Part shown: piece by piece, positions 27,366-37,971 of the stretch | How positions within the stretch are numbered: position 1 is the stretch's first letter | Layout of the letters: each line of letters starts with the position of its first letter | Assembly (NCBI RefSeq): GCF_015668195.1 | Contig: NZ_JADPFC010000002.1 | Span: 310,001-374,000 of the forward strand | Reading direction: 5' to 3' | DNA length: 64,000 nucleotides | From: Romboutsia_C sp015668195 | Lineage (GTDB): Bacteria > Bacillota > Clostridia > Peptostreptococcales > Peptostreptococcaceae | Made by a program: the position numbers and the translations under genes | The notes under the pieces: generated by a model | Database searches by the model: none | Seen by the model: the letters and a program-made list of their open reading frames with translations, nothing else | What the model was told of the DNA's origin: nothing

Positions 27366-28058
27366 TTATTTACAAGCTTTTTTGTACAAGTCTGGTCTTC
27401 TTTCTTTAGTTATTTTTATAGACTCTTCATGTCTCCAATTATCAATATTTTTGTGATTTCCAGATAATAAAACATCTGGCACTTCTAGCCCCATAAATTC
27501 TCTAGGTCTAGTGTAGTGAGGGTATTCTAGTAAATTATCTTTGAAAGATTCTTCTTCAAAAGATTCATTTTGACTTAGTACCCCTGGTATTAATCTTGAT
27601 ATAGAATCTATCAATATAAGAGCTGGTAACTCTCCTCCTGTTAATACATAATCCCCTATAGATATCTCATCTGTTACTATTAAATCTATAATTCTTTGAT
27701 CTATACCTTCATAATGCCCACAAAGTAATATTATATCTTCTTTTGTAGAAAATTCTTGTGCTATAGACTGGCTATGTACTTTACCTTTAGGAGTTAAATA
27801 TATGACTCTAGGATTATTTATATTATGAGTATCAATAATATGCTTATATGTATCATATATTGGCTGAGGAGTCATAACCATTCCCGCTCCCCCTCCAAAT
27901 GGGTAATCATCTACTTTTTTATGCTTACTATTTGAAAAATCTCTAATATTATATATAAATACTTCTATTTTTTCTTTTTCAATAGCCCTTTTCATTATAC
28001 TTTCACTCATATAAGAGTTAAATATATCAGGAAATAATGTCATTATATGAAATCTCAT
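27366..28058 (-). CDS. trmD: tRNA (guanine-N1-)-methyltransferase TrmD
   Basis: Makes m1G37 in tRNAs, which prevents frameshifting. The SPOUT trefoil-knot motifs LCGHYEGIDQR and EISIGDYVLTGGELPA are clear. MRFHIMTLFPDIF is the usual N-terminus. At 230 residues the length is normal. It follows rimM by eight bases and precedes rplS in the standard order. Confidence 0.97.
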   Translation of the reverse strand: MRFHIMTLFPDIFNSYMSESIMKRAIEKEKIEVFIYNIRDFSNSKHKKVDDYPFGGGAGMVMTPQPIYDTYKHIIDTHNINNPRVIYLTPKGKVHSQSIAQEFSTKEDIILLCGHYEGIDQRIIDLIVTDEISIGDYVLTGGELPALILIDSISRLIPGVLSQNESFEEESFKDNLLEYPHYTRPREFMGLEVPDVLLSGNHKNIDNWRHEESIKITKERRPDLYKKACK

Positions 28059-28066
28059 TTTATCAC

Positions 28067-28579
28067 CTAATCTAACATACCTTTTATAGGATTTATTATC
28101 ATTTTCTTTTCATTCATATCTATAGTAGGTACAAATTGCATAACAGCTGGGATTAAATATTCCTTATTATTTTCATCTTTTACAACATATACATCATTAG
28201 CAGCATATTGTAAAACTTCTGCTAATTTCCCTATATACTGTCCATCAATAGTTTCTACATCCATTCCTATCATATCAGCTACAAAAAATTCATCTTCATC
28301 AAGCTCTCTAGAATTTTCTCTAGATACATATATAAATTTATCTCTTAATTTTTCTGCATCTTCTATTCTATCGATACCTTTTATTTTCATTATTACCATA
28401 TTTCCTTTATATCTCACTCTTTCAACTTCTAAAGGATTTTCTCTATCTTTTCCTATATAAAATTCTTCTAAATCATCAAATCTATTTATATCATCAGTAT
28501 AACTATAAACTCTAACTTCACCTTTTAATCCTTGTGTATTGACTATTTTTCCTATTTTAAAATGTGTTACTTGTGTCAT
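28067..28579 (-). CDS. rimM: Ribosome maturation factor RimM
   Basis: Assists 30S head assembly by binding S19. It has the N-terminal beta-barrel FKIGKIVNTQGLKGEVRVYS and the C-terminal PRC-barrel, with AANDVYVVKDENNKEYLIPA. I place the start at 28579 because AAGGAG lies seven bases before it; the in-frame ATG two codons upstream is too close. The length is 170 residues. It starts the rimM-trmD-rplS group. Confidence 0.95.
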   Translation of the reverse strand: MTQVTHFKIGKIVNTQGLKGEVRVYSYTDDINRFDDLEEFYIGKDRENPLEVERVRYKGNMVIMKIKGIDRIEDAEKLRDKFIYVSRENSRELDEDEFFVADMIGMDVETIDGQYIGKLAEVLQYAANDVYVVKDENNKEYLIPAVMQFVPTIDMNEKKMIINPIKGMLD

Positions 28580-28677
28580 TATCATTCTCCTTAAAGATAA
28601 TATTTTATATGTTCTTTTTATAATTTTATTATATATTATGCACCATAAAACTATAGTCTATAAGTTCTTAATACATT

Positions 28678-28707
28678 AAAAGGATTAGGCATATACCTAA
28701 TCCTTTT
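28678..28707 (-). terminator. Intrinsic terminator after khpA
   Basis: A perfect 12-bp stem (28678-28689 with 28696-28707) with a 6-base loop overlaps the khpA stop codon and separates it from rimM. Confidence 0.85.
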
Positions 28708-28933
28708 AAACTATATCAAGAGAAACTTTAACATTCTCTTTGTTAGCAACGGCTTTTACAACAGTCCTTATAGACTTAGCTATTCTACCTTGCTTTCCGA
28801 TAACTTTTCCCATGTCATCCTGAGAAACTTTTAGTTTTAATGTTATTTCCTCATTGTGTCTGACTTCTTCAACTATTACAGCTTCAGGATTGTCAACTAG
28901 AGCTTTAGCTATCTCTAACACTAGCTCTTTCAT
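28706..28933 (-). CDS. khpA: KH-domain RNA-binding protein KhpA
   Basis: A 75-residue protein made of one KH domain; the RNA-binding loop is GKVIGKQGRIAKSIRTVV with the GxxG motif GKQG. In other Firmicutes KhpA pairs with KhpB and affects cell elongation and small-RNA function. It lies between rpsP and rimM, its standard place, and is followed by a terminator. Confidence 0.93.
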   Translation of the reverse strand: MKELVLEIAKALVDNPEAVIVEEVRHNEEITLKLKVSQDDMGKVIGKQGRIAKSIRTVVKAVANKENVKVSLDIV

Positions 28934-28957
28934 ATACTCATCTCCTAATAAAGCTTA

Positions 28958-29224
28958 TTATTTTTTAGAAGCTTCGAACTTTTCCATAACACCGTTGTTA
29001 ACTAATAAAGTCTTTACAGTGTCAGTTGGTTGAGCACCATTTGATAACCACTTAACAGCTTTCTCATCGTTTATTTTAACTTGCTTTGGTTGAGAAACTG
29101 GGTTGTAGTATCCTATTTCTTCTATGAATTTTCCATCTCTTGGAGATCTAGAATCCGCTACTACTATTCTGTAGAAAGGTTTTTTGTTTGATCCCATTCT
29201 TTTTAATCTTATTTTAACTGCCAT
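28958..29224 (-). CDS. rpsP: 30S ribosomal protein S16
   Basis: A small-subunit protein important for early 30S assembly. [20 protein letters not shown] is the conserved N-terminus. The start at 29224 has GGAGGTGA five bases before it; the frame extends three codons further upstream without a ribosome site. The length is 88 residues. It lies downstream of ffh by about 35 bases. Confidence 0.98.
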   Translation of the reverse strand: MAVKIRLKRMGSNKKPFYRIVVADSRSPRDGKFIEEIGYYNPVSQPKQVKINDEKAVKWLSNGAQPTDTVKTLLVNNGVMEKFEASKK

Positions 29225-29258
29225 TACAGTCACCTCCGAAAATTTTTATTTTACTTAT

Positions 29259-30611
29259 TTATCTAAAGAAAGGAAGTCCGGCAAAACCGCCCCTTTTCTT
29301 CATACTTTTTTGAGAGCCTGTAAACATCTTCATCATCTTCTTCATTTCATTGAATTGTTTTAAAAGTCTGTTTACATCTTGAACAGTAGTTCCACTACCT
29401 TTAGCTATTCTTCTTTTTCTAGAAGCATTTAGTATACTTGGGTCTTTTCTTTCTTCTTTTGTCATAGATTGAACAATGGCTTTAGTTCTTTTCATTTCTT
29501 TACCATTTAAATCTACATCTCCAAGTTGGTCTTTTATATTACCCATACCTGGAATCATACCTAGTATCTTATCAAGAGGACCCATATTTTGAATTTGCTC
29601 CATTTGTTCTAAGAAATCTTCAAAATCAAGCTCTTGTTTTTTAATCTTTTCTTCTAATTCCTTAGCCTTGTCTAAATCAATATTTTCTTGTGCCTTTTCT
29701 ATTAAGCTAAGTATATCACCCATACCTAATATTCTTGAGGCCATTCTATCTGGATGGAAAGGTTCTAAATCATCTAATTTTTCACCCATACCTATGAATT
29801 TTATAGGTTTTTGCGTTACAGCTCTTATTGAAAGTGCCGCACCACCTCTAGTATCTCCATCTAGTTTTGTTAGTATTACTCCATCCACGCCAAGAGTTTC
29901 ATTGAAACTTTCTGCAACATTAACTGCATCTTGTCCTGTCATTGAGTCTACTACTAACAGTATTTCATGAGGTTTAACTTCAGATTTTATAGATTTTAAC
30001 TCATCCATTAATGCTTCATCTATATGAAGTCTACCTGCTGTATCTATTATAACTAAGTCATTGTTATTTTTTATTGCATGACTTAATCCTGCTTTTGCTA
30101 TGTTTACTGGATTTTCCTTATCACCCATGTTGAATACTGGTATATCTAACTTTTCTCCAACAACTTGTAACTGCTTTATAGCCGCTGGTCTATAAACGTC
30201 ACAGGCAACAAGTAAAGGTTTCTTACCTTGTTTTTTGAAATATCCTCCAAGCTTTCCAGATGTAGTTGTTTTACCTGCACCTTGAAGACCTACCATCATT
30301 ATTATAGTTGGTGGTTTTGGAGATATTACTATTTTACTAGCTACATCACCCATTAGGCTTGTAAGCTCTTCATTTACTATTTTTATTACATGTTGTGCCG
30401 GAGTTAAACTCTGCATAACTTCTTGTCCAACACATCTTTCTTGCACTTTCTTTATAAAATCTTTTACAACCTTAAAGTTAACATCAGCCTCTAAAAGAGC
30501 AAGTTTAACTTCTCTCATAGCATCTTTTACATCTTTTTCAGTTAATTTACCTTTAGATTTTAGTTTATCAAGTGCTCCTTGCAGTTTATCTGATAATCCT
30601 TCAAATATCAT
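29259..30611 (-). CDS. ffh: Signal recognition particle GTPase Ffh
   Basis: The protein part of the signal recognition particle that targets nascent membrane proteins to FtsY and SecYEG. The N domain (about 1-90) and G domain (Walker [36 protein letters not shown]) are followed by a methionine-rich M domain ending in [20 protein letters not shown]. At 450 residues the length is normal. Its start overlaps the ylxM stop by four bases, indicating translational coupling. Confidence 0.97.
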   Translation of the reverse strand: MIFEGLSDKLQGALDKLKSKGKLTEKDVKDAMREVKLALLEADVNFKVVKDFIKKVQERCVGQEVMQSLTPAQHVIKIVNEELTSLMGDVASKIVISPKPPTIIMMVGLQGAGKTTTSGKLGGYFKKQGKKPLLVACDVYRPAAIKQLQVVGEKLDIPVFNMGDKENPVNIAKAGLSHAIKNNNDLVIIDTAGRLHIDEALMDELKSIKSEVKPHEILLVVDSMTGQDAVNVAESFNETLGVDGVILTKLDGDTRGGAALSIRAVTQKPIKFIGMGEKLDDLEPFHPDRMASRILGMGDILSLIEKAQENIDLDKAKELEEKIKKQELDFEDFLEQMEQIQNMGPLDKILGMIPGMGNIKDQLGDVDLNGKEMKRTKAIVQSMTKEERKDPSILNASRKRRIAKGSGTTVQDVNRLLKQFNEMKKMMKMFTGSQKSMKKRGGFAGLPFFR

Positions 30612-30976
30612 TTTAACATCTCCCTACATACATCTTCTATATTTTCTAGCTTAGGGATTAAATTAGCACAATCTCTATTTTGCAATAAATTTTGCTTAAT
30701 GTCAACAATTTTATCTTGTATATTTTTTACAAAATTTTCTTGTTCTTTATGTTTATGAACTAAATTTAATTTACTCTCGTAGTCTTTTAATATTTTTTCT
30801 GAACGCTTAAGAGTATCATATACTCCTTGTCTTGATACATTCAGATTTTCACTAATTTCACCTAGAGAATAGTCTTCTTCGTAGTAAAGTGAAACTATTT
30901 CTCGCTGTTTATCAGTAAGTAGTTCTTTGTATTGTTCAAACAACAATCCAATCTCAACCATTTTTTCTATATTCAT
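30608..30976 (-). CDS. ylxM: YlxM-family DNA-binding protein
   Basis: A 122-residue helix-turn-helix protein similar to sigma factor region 4: [21 protein letters not shown] and [22 protein letters not shown]. In streptococci YlxM modulates the signal recognition particle. It is directly coupled to ffh by the ATGA overlap. A good promoter lies upstream. Confidence 0.92.
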   Translation of the reverse strand: MNIEKMVEIGLLFEQYKELLTDKQREIVSLYYEEDYSLGEISENLNVSRQGVYDTLKRSEKILKDYESKLNLVHKHKEQENFVKNIQDKIVDIKQNLLQNRDCANLIPKLENIEDVCREMLK

Positions 30977-31029
30977 CTCTTTACACTTCCCAGTAAATTA
31001 CTGTAAAGGTTAATTACTTTACACATTGT

Positions 31030-31058
31030 ATTTTATATCATATATAAAGTATTGTCAA
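31030..31058 (-). promoter_or_regulatory. Promoter of ylxM-ffh
   Basis: A perfect -35 TTGACA at 31058-31053 and a -10 TAAAAT at 31035-31030 are 17 bases apart, in the gap between ftsY and ylxM. The transcript would start near 31023. Confidence 0.65.
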
Positions 31059-31110
31059 TATAGAATTAGTTTATTTTTTGCTTTATTATTGACATTTTAC
31101 TTTTGCTAAT

Positions 31111-32376
31111 TTAGTTCCCAAATAATGCATCTGAAAATGCTTTTGCATCAAAATCTTGTAAGTCTTCTACCTTTTCTCCTACACCTATAAGTTTTACAGG
31201 TACATCTACTTCACTCTTAACTGCAAGTACAACGCCACCCTTAGCAGTACCGTCAAGCTTAGTTAATACTATTCCTGTTATATCAGCAACTTCTTTAAAC
31301 GTCTTAGCTTGTGCTACTGCATTTTGACCTGTTGTTGCATCTACTACTAATAATACTTCTTTTTTAGCTTCTGGGAATTCTCTATCAACTATTTTAAATA
31401 CTTTTCCTAACTCATTCATAAGGTTAGCTTTATTGTGAAGTCTTCCTGCTGTATCACATATTAATAAATCTACTTTTCTAGCCTTTGCAGCTTTAACTGC
31501 ATCAAATATTACTGCACCTGGATCGGCTCCTTCTTGATGCTTTATTATATCTACATTACTTCTGTTTGCCCATACTTCTAATTGTTCTATAGCTGCAGCT
31601 CTAAATGTATCACCTGCTGCAAGTAAAACTTTTTTACCTTCTGCTTTATATCTATTAGCTAATTTACCTATAGTAGTTGTTTTCCCAACACCATTTACTC
31701 CAACCATAAGTATTATAGTAGGTGAATGAGTAACATCTAACTTTTGATTTTCTTCACCTAGTAATTCTTCTACTACTATTTTAAGTTCATTTCTTACATC
31801 CATAGGGTCAGTTATACCTTTAGACTTTATCTTATCTCTAAGGCTATCTATTATATTCATTGTAGTATTAACACCAACATCAGCTGTTATTAAAATTTCT
31901 TCTAATTCTTCTAATAACTCTTCATCTACTTTTGTATATGATTTTAATACATCATCTATTCTATCAGTTATACCTTTTTTAGCCTTAGTTAACCCTTCTT
32001 TTAATCTATCAAATAAATTAACTTTCTTTTCTTTTTGTTGTTTTTGAACTTCTTCTACTACCTCTATTTCTTCAATAGATTCTTCTTTAGTTTCTTTATT
32101 TTCATCTACTATTTCTATTTTTTCTTCAATAGATTCTTCTTCTAAATCTTTTATATCTTCTTTAATGTCTTTCTCTAAATCTTTTTCATCTTCTTTATTA
32201 TTTTCTTCTATAACTTTAATTTCTTCTGTATTTGCCTTTTCATTTATTTCATTAGCTTCTTCTATAGGATCTAATTCTTTTATATCTTCTTCAATTAAAT
32301 TTTCTTCACTTACTAATTCTTCAACATCTTTATTGTCTTCTTTTTTCTTTCCAAAATTAAATAACTTCTTAAACAC
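31111..32376 (-). CDS. ftsY: Signal recognition particle receptor FtsY
   Basis: Membrane-associated GTPase that receives the ribosome-SRP complex. The N-terminal 115 residues form a very acidic Glu/Asp/Lys-rich A domain with repeated ESIEE and KEDIKD units, as in many FtsY proteins. The NG domain follows, with GVNGVGKTTTIGKLA, GDTFRAAAIEQLEVW, CDTAGRLHNK and TKLDGTAKGG. At 421 residues it is of normal length. It follows smc by 36 bases, so the two are probably co-transcribed. Confidence 0.96.
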   Translation of the reverse strand: MFKKLFNFGKKKEDNKDVEELVSEENLIEEDIKELDPIEEANEINEKANTEEIKVIEENNKEDEKDLEKDIKEDIKDLEEESIEEKIEIVDENKETKEESIEEIEVVEEVQKQQKEKKVNLFDRLKEGLTKAKKGITDRIDDVLKSYTKVDEELLEELEEILITADVGVNTTMNIIDSLRDKIKSKGITDPMDVRNELKIVVEELLGEENQKLDVTHSPTIILMVGVNGVGKTTTIGKLANRYKAEGKKVLLAAGDTFRAAAIEQLEVWANRSNVDIIKHQEGADPGAVIFDAVKAAKARKVDLLICDTAGRLHNKANLMNELGKVFKIVDREFPEAKKEVLLVVDATTGQNAVAQAKTFKEVADITGIVLTKLDGTAKGGVVLAVKSEVDVPVKLIGVGEKVEDLQDFDAKAFSDALFGN

Positions 32377-32412
32377 TTATATTCCTCCTAAATGTTATTT
32401 TAACTAATCATT

Positions 32413-35400
32413 TTATATTATATCAGTCATTTTTTCTGCTTCATTTAGCTTTAAGCTAAGAACTTTAGATATTGCTTTTTCCTGCATAGTAACACCATAT
32501 ATGTAATCTGATGCCTCCATAGTCCCTCTTCTATGTGTAACTGATATAAATTGAGTGTCTTGAGATAACTCTTTTAAAAATTCACCAAATCTAAATATAT
32601 TAGCATCATCTAATGGAGCTTCTATCTCGTCTAATATACAAAATGGAGTAGGTTTTGCAAGTAATATAGAGAATAATATACTTATAGCTGTAAGTGCCTT
32701 TTCCCCACCTGATAATAGATTTAAGTTTTTCATTTTCTTTCCTGGTGGTTGTGCTACTATTTCTATATCACTTTCTAATATGTCCTTTTCATCTAATATT
32801 ATAAGTTCTCCTCTTCCTCCACCAAATAGTCTTTTATAAACCATTTTAAAGTTATCATTTATTTCATTAAACTTGACTTTAAACTCAGTTTTCATATTAC
32901 TCTCAAGTTCTTCTATAAGATTTTCTATGGCTTCTATTGATTGTTCTAGATCTTGTTTTTGTTCACTATAGAAATCATATCTTTCTTTAACTTCTTCATA
33001 TTCTTTTATAGAATCTATATTAACATTACCTAAATTCCTTATTTCTCTTTTTAAAGATTCTAATTTCTTTTTATCGATTTCAAGACTAGAATCTTTTATA
33101 TTCATAGCATCAGCTACAGTTAATTCGTACTTTTCAAATAAGTTGTTTATATAGTCTTCTTTAGAAACTTTTATCCTATCTATTTTAGATTCTACTTTAA
33201 ATAAACTTTCTTTTAAATCTATATATTGTCTATCTATGATTTTAAGATTTTTATTGTGTTCTTCTAGTTTTTGCTTTAGGTCTTCTTTTGCTAATTTTCT
33301 ATTTTCTAGATTTCTGCTACTGTCATTTAATTGTTTATTTAAACTAACTTTTTCTGTTTCTTCTATTACTGTCTCTTCCTTAAGCTTAGATATTTCTATA
33401 TTTTGATTTTCTATAGATTTTTCTATATTGCCTTTTTTAAGTCTTAGTTCTTCATTTTCATTCTTTATTCTTTTAATATCTGCATATATAGATTCTAAAA
33501 CTTGCTTATCCTTAACTAATTTTAGATTTAAATTATCATGCTTTTCTCTATCTTTTTCATAGTAATCATTTGATTTTTTTAATTCTAAGCTTAGTTTTTC
33601 TATAGTTTCTTTATTTTCTTCATGTTCTTTGTCCATTTTTTCTATTTCAATTTTAACTATATCTAATTTATCTTTAGTATATTTTAAGTTTGAAGTAAGT
33701 CCATCTTTTTCATTTTGTAGCTTGTTAATACTTATATTTATATTTTTTATTTCTTCTTCTACTCTATTTAATTTAGAATTTTCTATTATAATATTTTTTT
33801 CTAACTCTTTTACTTCTTCTTCTATTTTTAAAATATCATTTTTCTTTGTTGATATATTATTATCTTTTTCTTGTTTTTGTTTAATAAATTCTTTTGTTTC
33901 TTTTTTAGCATCTTCAAGCTTTTGGGAATATTCATTTATAAGTCTTTTTCTAGATAATATACTTGTATTATTTTTGAAACTTCCTCCAGTTAATGATCCT
34001 CCTGGATTTAATATTTCTCCATCTAAAGTAACAACTTTATATCTATGACCTGTTTCTCTTGCAAACTTTATACCTTCATCTATATTATCTATTATGATAG
34101 TCCTTCCCAGTATATTTTCTATTATATTTTTATACTTTTCATCATAAGATAATAAATCACTAGCTATGCCTATAAATTTAGTATTGCTTTTTATAGTACT
34201 TGGATTTATCTTATTTGCTTTTATTACATTTAGAGGTAAGAATGTTACTCTACCTAGATTATTTTGCTTTAAATAGTTTATAGCTATCTTGGCACTATTT
34301 TCATCACTAGTGATTATATTTTGTAAGTATGCACCAAGTGCAGATTCTATTGCTTTTTCGTATTTTTCATTAGTTGTGATAACTTGCCCTAAAGCTCCAT
34401 GTATACCTTTTAATGATCTATTTTTTAATACTTCTTTTACACCTTTATTAAATCCTTCATTATGATTTTCCATGTCTATATAAATATTAAGTTTAGAATT
34501 ATAATTATTTATACTATAATTACCATCTTGTATTTTCTTTTCTAAATTTTTACTAAGATTTATAAGATCTTCTAAAGTATTTTTACTTTCTAACTCTTTT
34601 AGTTTTAATTTTTCTAATTCAACATTTTTTTGATTAACCTTTAGTTTAATATCATTTAGTTCTGTAAATTTTTCGTTTAATTTACTTTTTACTTCACCAA
34701 TCTCTAAATCTATAGATTTATCACGAGAGTTTATATTCTCCATATTGGCATTAAGTGTTGACAATCTATTACTAGATTCTTGTTTTTTATTTAAAAGATT
34801 TATTATTCCATCTTTTAAACCTTCTATTTCACTATTTACTTTTTCTATATTTTCTTTCTTACTTAAATTGTTTTTATCTAATAAATCTATGTCTTCAGTT
34901 AGAGACTTTATTGTATTCTCTTTCTCTATCTTATTTATCTCTAAATTCTTAATTAAATTTTCATTAGAAGATATTTTATTTCCTATTTCAGTTAACTCAT
35001 TTTCACTTTTTAATATACTTTCATTTAGATTTTTAATTTTTTCATTTATAAGGTTTAATTGAGCATCTTTCTGAGATATAACACTTTTTATACTATTTAT
35101 ATAATCTAGCGATTTATTTATATTCTCACTTATATCTTCAACTTCTTTAGATGTTTCATTTAAGCTATTTTCTAATTTTACCTTTTGGTTGTTAGTTTCT
35201 ATAGCTTGTTCTTCTAAGAGCTTACTGTGTTTTAACGCTTCATCTAAATCTTTTTCTAGTAAATCTATTTCTTTTATATAGCTATTTACTTCTATAGTCT
35301 TTAATTTTTCATTAAGTTCTATATACTTTTTAGCTTTTTCCTGTTGAGAAAATAGTGGTTTTAGTTGATTTTCTATTTCTATATAGATATCTTCTATTCT

Positions 35401-35967
35401 CTCTAAATTTTCCTTAGTATTTTTTAAATTCCTCTCAGCTTCTTGTTTTTTATATCTAAACTTTGATATTCCACAAGCCTCATCAAATACTTTTCTTCTA
35501 TTTACCGGATTATTACTAAGTATTTCATCTACTTTACCTTGTTCTATTATTGAGTATCCATCTTTTCCTATACCTGTGTCTAAAAGTAATTCTTTTATAT
35601 CTTTAAGTCTACAAGGCTTGTTATTTAAAAAGAATTCACTTTCTCCACTTCTATAAGCTCTTCTTTTTATAGTTATTTCACTAAAATCTATATCTAATTT
35701 GTTTTCAGAATTATCTATAGTTAAAGAAACTTCACAGTAATTCATTGCTTTTTTAGTATCAGTTCCTGCAAATATTACATCTTCTAATTTGTCTCCTCTT
35801 AGACTTTTTATACTCTGTTCTCCAAGTACCCATCTAACAGCATCAGATATATTACTTTTACCACTTCCGTTTGGTCCTACTATGGCAGTTATACCTTGAT
35901 TAAATAATATATCTGTTTTAGTTGGAAAGGACTTAAATCCCTTCAATTCTAATCTCTTTAAATACAA
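32413..35967 (-). CDS. smc: Chromosome partition protein SMC
   Basis: The large condensin ATPase that organises and segregates the chromosome together with ScpA and ScpB. Walker A GPNGSGKSN is at about 31-39. Two long coiled coils flank a hinge at about 500-660 (NEGFNKGVKEVLK..., GGSLTGGSF). The C-terminal ATPase half has the signature LLSGGEKALTAIS and Walker B FCILDEIEAPLDDAN. I start it at the TTG at 35967 (MYLKRLELKGFKSF), the family's usual beginning, which follows AAGGGAG. Length 1184 residues, normal. It follows the radical SAM gene by about 26 bases. Confidence 0.95.
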   Translation of the reverse strand: MYLKRLELKGFKSFPTKTDILFNQGITAIVGPNGSGKSNISDAVRWVLGEQSIKSLRGDKLEDVIFAGTDTKKAMNYCEVSLTIDNSENKLDIDFSEITIKRRAYRSGESEFFLNNKPCRLKDIKELLLDTGIGKDGYSIIEQGKVDEILSNNPVNRRKVFDEACGISKFRYKKQEAERNLKNTKENLERIEDIYIEIENQLKPLFSQQEKAKKYIELNEKLKTIEVNSYIKEIDLLEKDLDEALKHSKLLEEQAIETNNQKVKLENSLNETSKEVEDISENINKSLDYINSIKSVISQKDAQLNLINEKIKNLNESILKSENELTEIGNKISSNENLIKNLEINKIEKENTIKSLTEDIDLLDKNNLSKKENIEKVNSEIEGLKDGIINLLNKKQESSNRLSTLNANMENINSRDKSIDLEIGEVKSKLNEKFTELNDIKLKVNQKNVELEKLKLKELESKNTLEDLINLSKNLEKKIQDGNYSINNYNSKLNIYIDMENHNEGFNKGVKEVLKNRSLKGIHGALGQVITTNEKYEKAIESALGAYLQNIITSDENSAKIAINYLKQNNLGRVTFLPLNVIKANKINPSTIKSNTKFIGIASDLLSYDEKYKNIIENILGRTIIIDNIDEGIKFARETGHRYKVVTLDGEILNPGGSLTGGSFKNNTSILSRKRLINEYSQKLEDAKKETKEFIKQKQEKDNNISTKKNDILKIEEEVKELEKNIIIENSKLNRVEEEIKNINISINKLQNEKDGLTSNLKYTKDKLDIVKIEIEKMDKEHEENKETIEKLSLELKKSNDYYEKDREKHDNLNLKLVKDKQVLESIYADIKRIKNENEELRLKKGNIEKSIENQNIEISKLKEETVIEETEKVSLNKQLNDSSRNLENRKLAKEDLKQKLEEHNKNLKIIDRQYIDLKESLFKVESKIDRIKVSKEDYINNLFEKYELTVADAMNIKDSSLEIDKKKLESLKREIRNLGNVNIDSIKEYEEVKERYDFYSEQKQDLEQSIEAIENLIEELESNMKTEFKVKFNEINDNFKMVYKRLFGGGRGELIILDEKDILESDIEIVAQPPGKKMKNLNLLSGGEKALTAISILFSILLAKPTPFCILDEIEAPLDDANIFRFGEFLKELSQDTQFISVTHRRGTMEASDYIYGVTMQEKAISKVLSLKLNEAEKMTDII

Positions 35968-35993
35968 CTTCGTCTCTCCCTTCAATAATAAAA

Positions 35994-37064
35994 CTAAAGG
36001 TTATAAATATTACATAATTTTATATATATATCTTTAAAACTAGTTTTAATTACTTTTTCATCATCTATTACTATTTCTAAGCTATCTAAATCAATATTAG
36101 CTTCTTTTGTTTTTAATATTATGTTTAATTTTTCTTTTAAATAATTAGTATTTGTCTTTTTGTTACCTATTATTTTTGATATGTTCTTTTTATTAGTATT
36201 TACTACTATTTTACTTGTAACTTTATTTTCTATAACAATACTTTCTAAATAATCTTTTATCATAGACCCTTCTACTAATTCTCTAAAGGCTGGATGATAT
36301 GGACCATCAACTACAGCTTTTCCTATTTGTATATCGTCAGTAGCTTGAAGTCCAACTCTTATTACATTTATATTATTAACATAAAATAAAGCTAAAAGTT
36401 TTTTAACAATATCAACACTTTCTTCTAAAGAAAATGAATTATATTGCTTTCTCTTTAATAAATCTTCTAAACCTGTTTCTTTAACTACTAAAGTAGGATA
36501 TATCCTTACACAGTATGGGTCAAGTTCTATAAATTTTTTAGCTGTATTTATGCATTTTTCTTCTGTATCTGAAGGTAGACCTACCATCATCTGAAGTCCT
36601 AGATTTATACCATTTTCTTTTATTAATTTAGAACTTGTAAATACCTGCTCTGCATTATGACCTCTTATACTATCTCTTAATACATCTTCATCTAAAGACT
36701 GCACTCCTAGTTCTATTATACTTACTCTATACTCTTTTAGCATATCTAATATTTCTTGGCTTATACAGTCTGGCCTTGTTGACATCCTTATATCCTGTAC
36801 TAACCCTTTGTCTACATACTCTTTAGCTACAGATAATAAATTTCTTTGTATATCAACATCTATAGCAGTAAAACTTCCTCCAAAAAAGGCAATTTCCACT
36901 ACTGCATCTTTATCAATTGTTTCTAGATATTCCTCAACGATATTTCTTACATCATCACTAGTTATATCTGTACTAACTCCTGTTATCTTTTTTTGGTTAC
37001 AAAATATACAATCATGAGGACATCCTCTGTGAGGAACAAATATAGGTATTATTCTTCTTTTCAT
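35994..37064 (-). CDS. Radical SAM protein, Elp3-related family
   Basis: A 356-residue radical S-adenosylmethionine enzyme. The 4Fe-4S motif is CPHDCIFC at residues 15-22 (C15, C19, C22). FGGSFTAID and STRPDCI are typical of the family of proteins related to the Elp3 radical SAM domain; HPAFRELV is near the end of the core. No acetyltransferase domain follows, so this is not full-length Elp3. The substrate is unknown. It sits between rnc and smc, separated by 13 and about 26 bases, and is probably co-transcribed with both. Confidence 0.85.
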   Translation of the reverse strand: MKRRIIPIFVPHRGCPHDCIFCNQKKITGVSTDITSDDVRNIVEEYLETIDKDAVVEIAFFGGSFTAIDVDIQRNLLSVAKEYVDKGLVQDIRMSTRPDCISQEILDMLKEYRVSIIELGVQSLDEDVLRDSIRGHNAEQVFTSSKLIKENGINLGLQMMVGLPSDTEEKCINTAKKFIELDPYCVRIYPTLVVKETGLEDLLKRKQYNSFSLEESVDIVKKLLALFYVNNINVIRVGLQATDDIQIGKAVVDGPYHPAFRELVEGSMIKDYLESIVIENKVTSKIVVNTNKKNISKIIGNKKTNTNYLKEKLNIILKTKEANIDLDSLEIVIDDEKVIKTSFKDIYIKLCNIYNL

Positions 37065-37077
37065 ATTTCATCATCCT

Positions 37078-37779
37078 TTATATTGTTACTTTTAGAGCTT
37101 TTTTAGCTGCTATTTGCTCTGCTTCTTTTTTGCTTTTTCCTTCTCCAACACCTAAGACCCTTTCATTTATTCCGACTTCCATTATAAATCTTTTATTATG
37201 ATCAGGTCCTTTTTCATCTACTAGTCTATACCATATATTACTTTCACCTTTTCCTTGTAATACTTCTTGAAGGTGAGTTTTATAATCTCTAAATATTTTA
37301 CCTTTTCTTGAATCACATATTATTTCTTCCATATATTTTAATATAAATACTCTAGCTGGTTCTAATCCTCCATCTAAGTATATTGCAGCTATTACAGCTT
37401 CAAAAGCATCTGCTAATATAGACGCTCTCCCCCTACCACCGGTAGCTTCTTCTCCTTTTCCTAGTAACATATATATTCCTAGGTTTATCTCATTAGCTGC
37501 TTCACTTAAAGACTCTTCGCAAACTATGTTTGCTCTTAACTTTGTTAATTCTCCCTCTGGTAGGTTTCTTTCTTTTTTAAATAAATATTCACTTACTACT
37601 ATACTTAGGACAGAGTCTCCTAAAAACTCAAGCCTTTCATTAAAATCATACTCTTTATTTTCATTTGAGTACGAACTATGAGTTAAAGCTTCTAATATAT
37701 ATTCTTTATTTTTAAATTTATATTCTATTATATTTTCAAACTCATCTATATTCTTTAATATATCTTTTTTTAACTTCAT
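37078..37779 (-). CDS. rnc: Ribonuclease III
   Basis: Double-strand-specific RNase for rRNA processing and antisense RNA turnover. The catalytic signature ERLEFLGDSVL is at about 44-54 and the second acidic cluster is DAFEAVIAAIY. A C-terminal double-stranded RNA-binding domain ends GEGKSKKEAEQIAAKKAL. At 233 residues it is full length. It is the first gene of the rnc-radical SAM-smc-ftsY row; GGAGGTAAT precedes the start. Confidence 0.97.
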   Translation of the reverse strand: MKLKKDILKNIDEFENIIEYKFKNKEYILEALTHSSYSNENKEYDFNERLEFLGDSVLSIVVSEYLFKKERNLPEGELTKLRANIVCEESLSEAANEINLGIYMLLGKGEEATGGRGRASILADAFEAVIAAIYLDGGLEPARVFILKYMEEIICDSRKGKIFRDYKTHLQEVLQGKGESNIWYRLVDEKGPDHNKRFIMEVGINERVLGVGEGKSKKEAEQIAAKKALKVTI

Positions 37780-37921
37780 TTTATTACCTCCGAGTTAATT
37801 ATCTCTAGATTATAGTGTACTATTTTTCAACAAGTATTGCAAAATAAAAAATTCACTCATCTACTTTAATATTTACACTTATTTTTAAATTTATAGTTTC
37901 CTTATAATATATTTTAAAAAG

Positions 37922-37956
37922 AAAAGCCTATGAGATATTCTAATAACTCATAGGCA
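37922..37956 (-). terminator. Intrinsic terminator after the acidic zinc-ribbon gene
   Basis: A 9-bp stem GCCTATGAG/CTCATAGGC (37926-37934 with 37948-37956) followed by TTTTCTTTTT on the minus strand. Confidence 0.8.
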
Positions 37957-37971
37957 ATCTGATTAATCTAA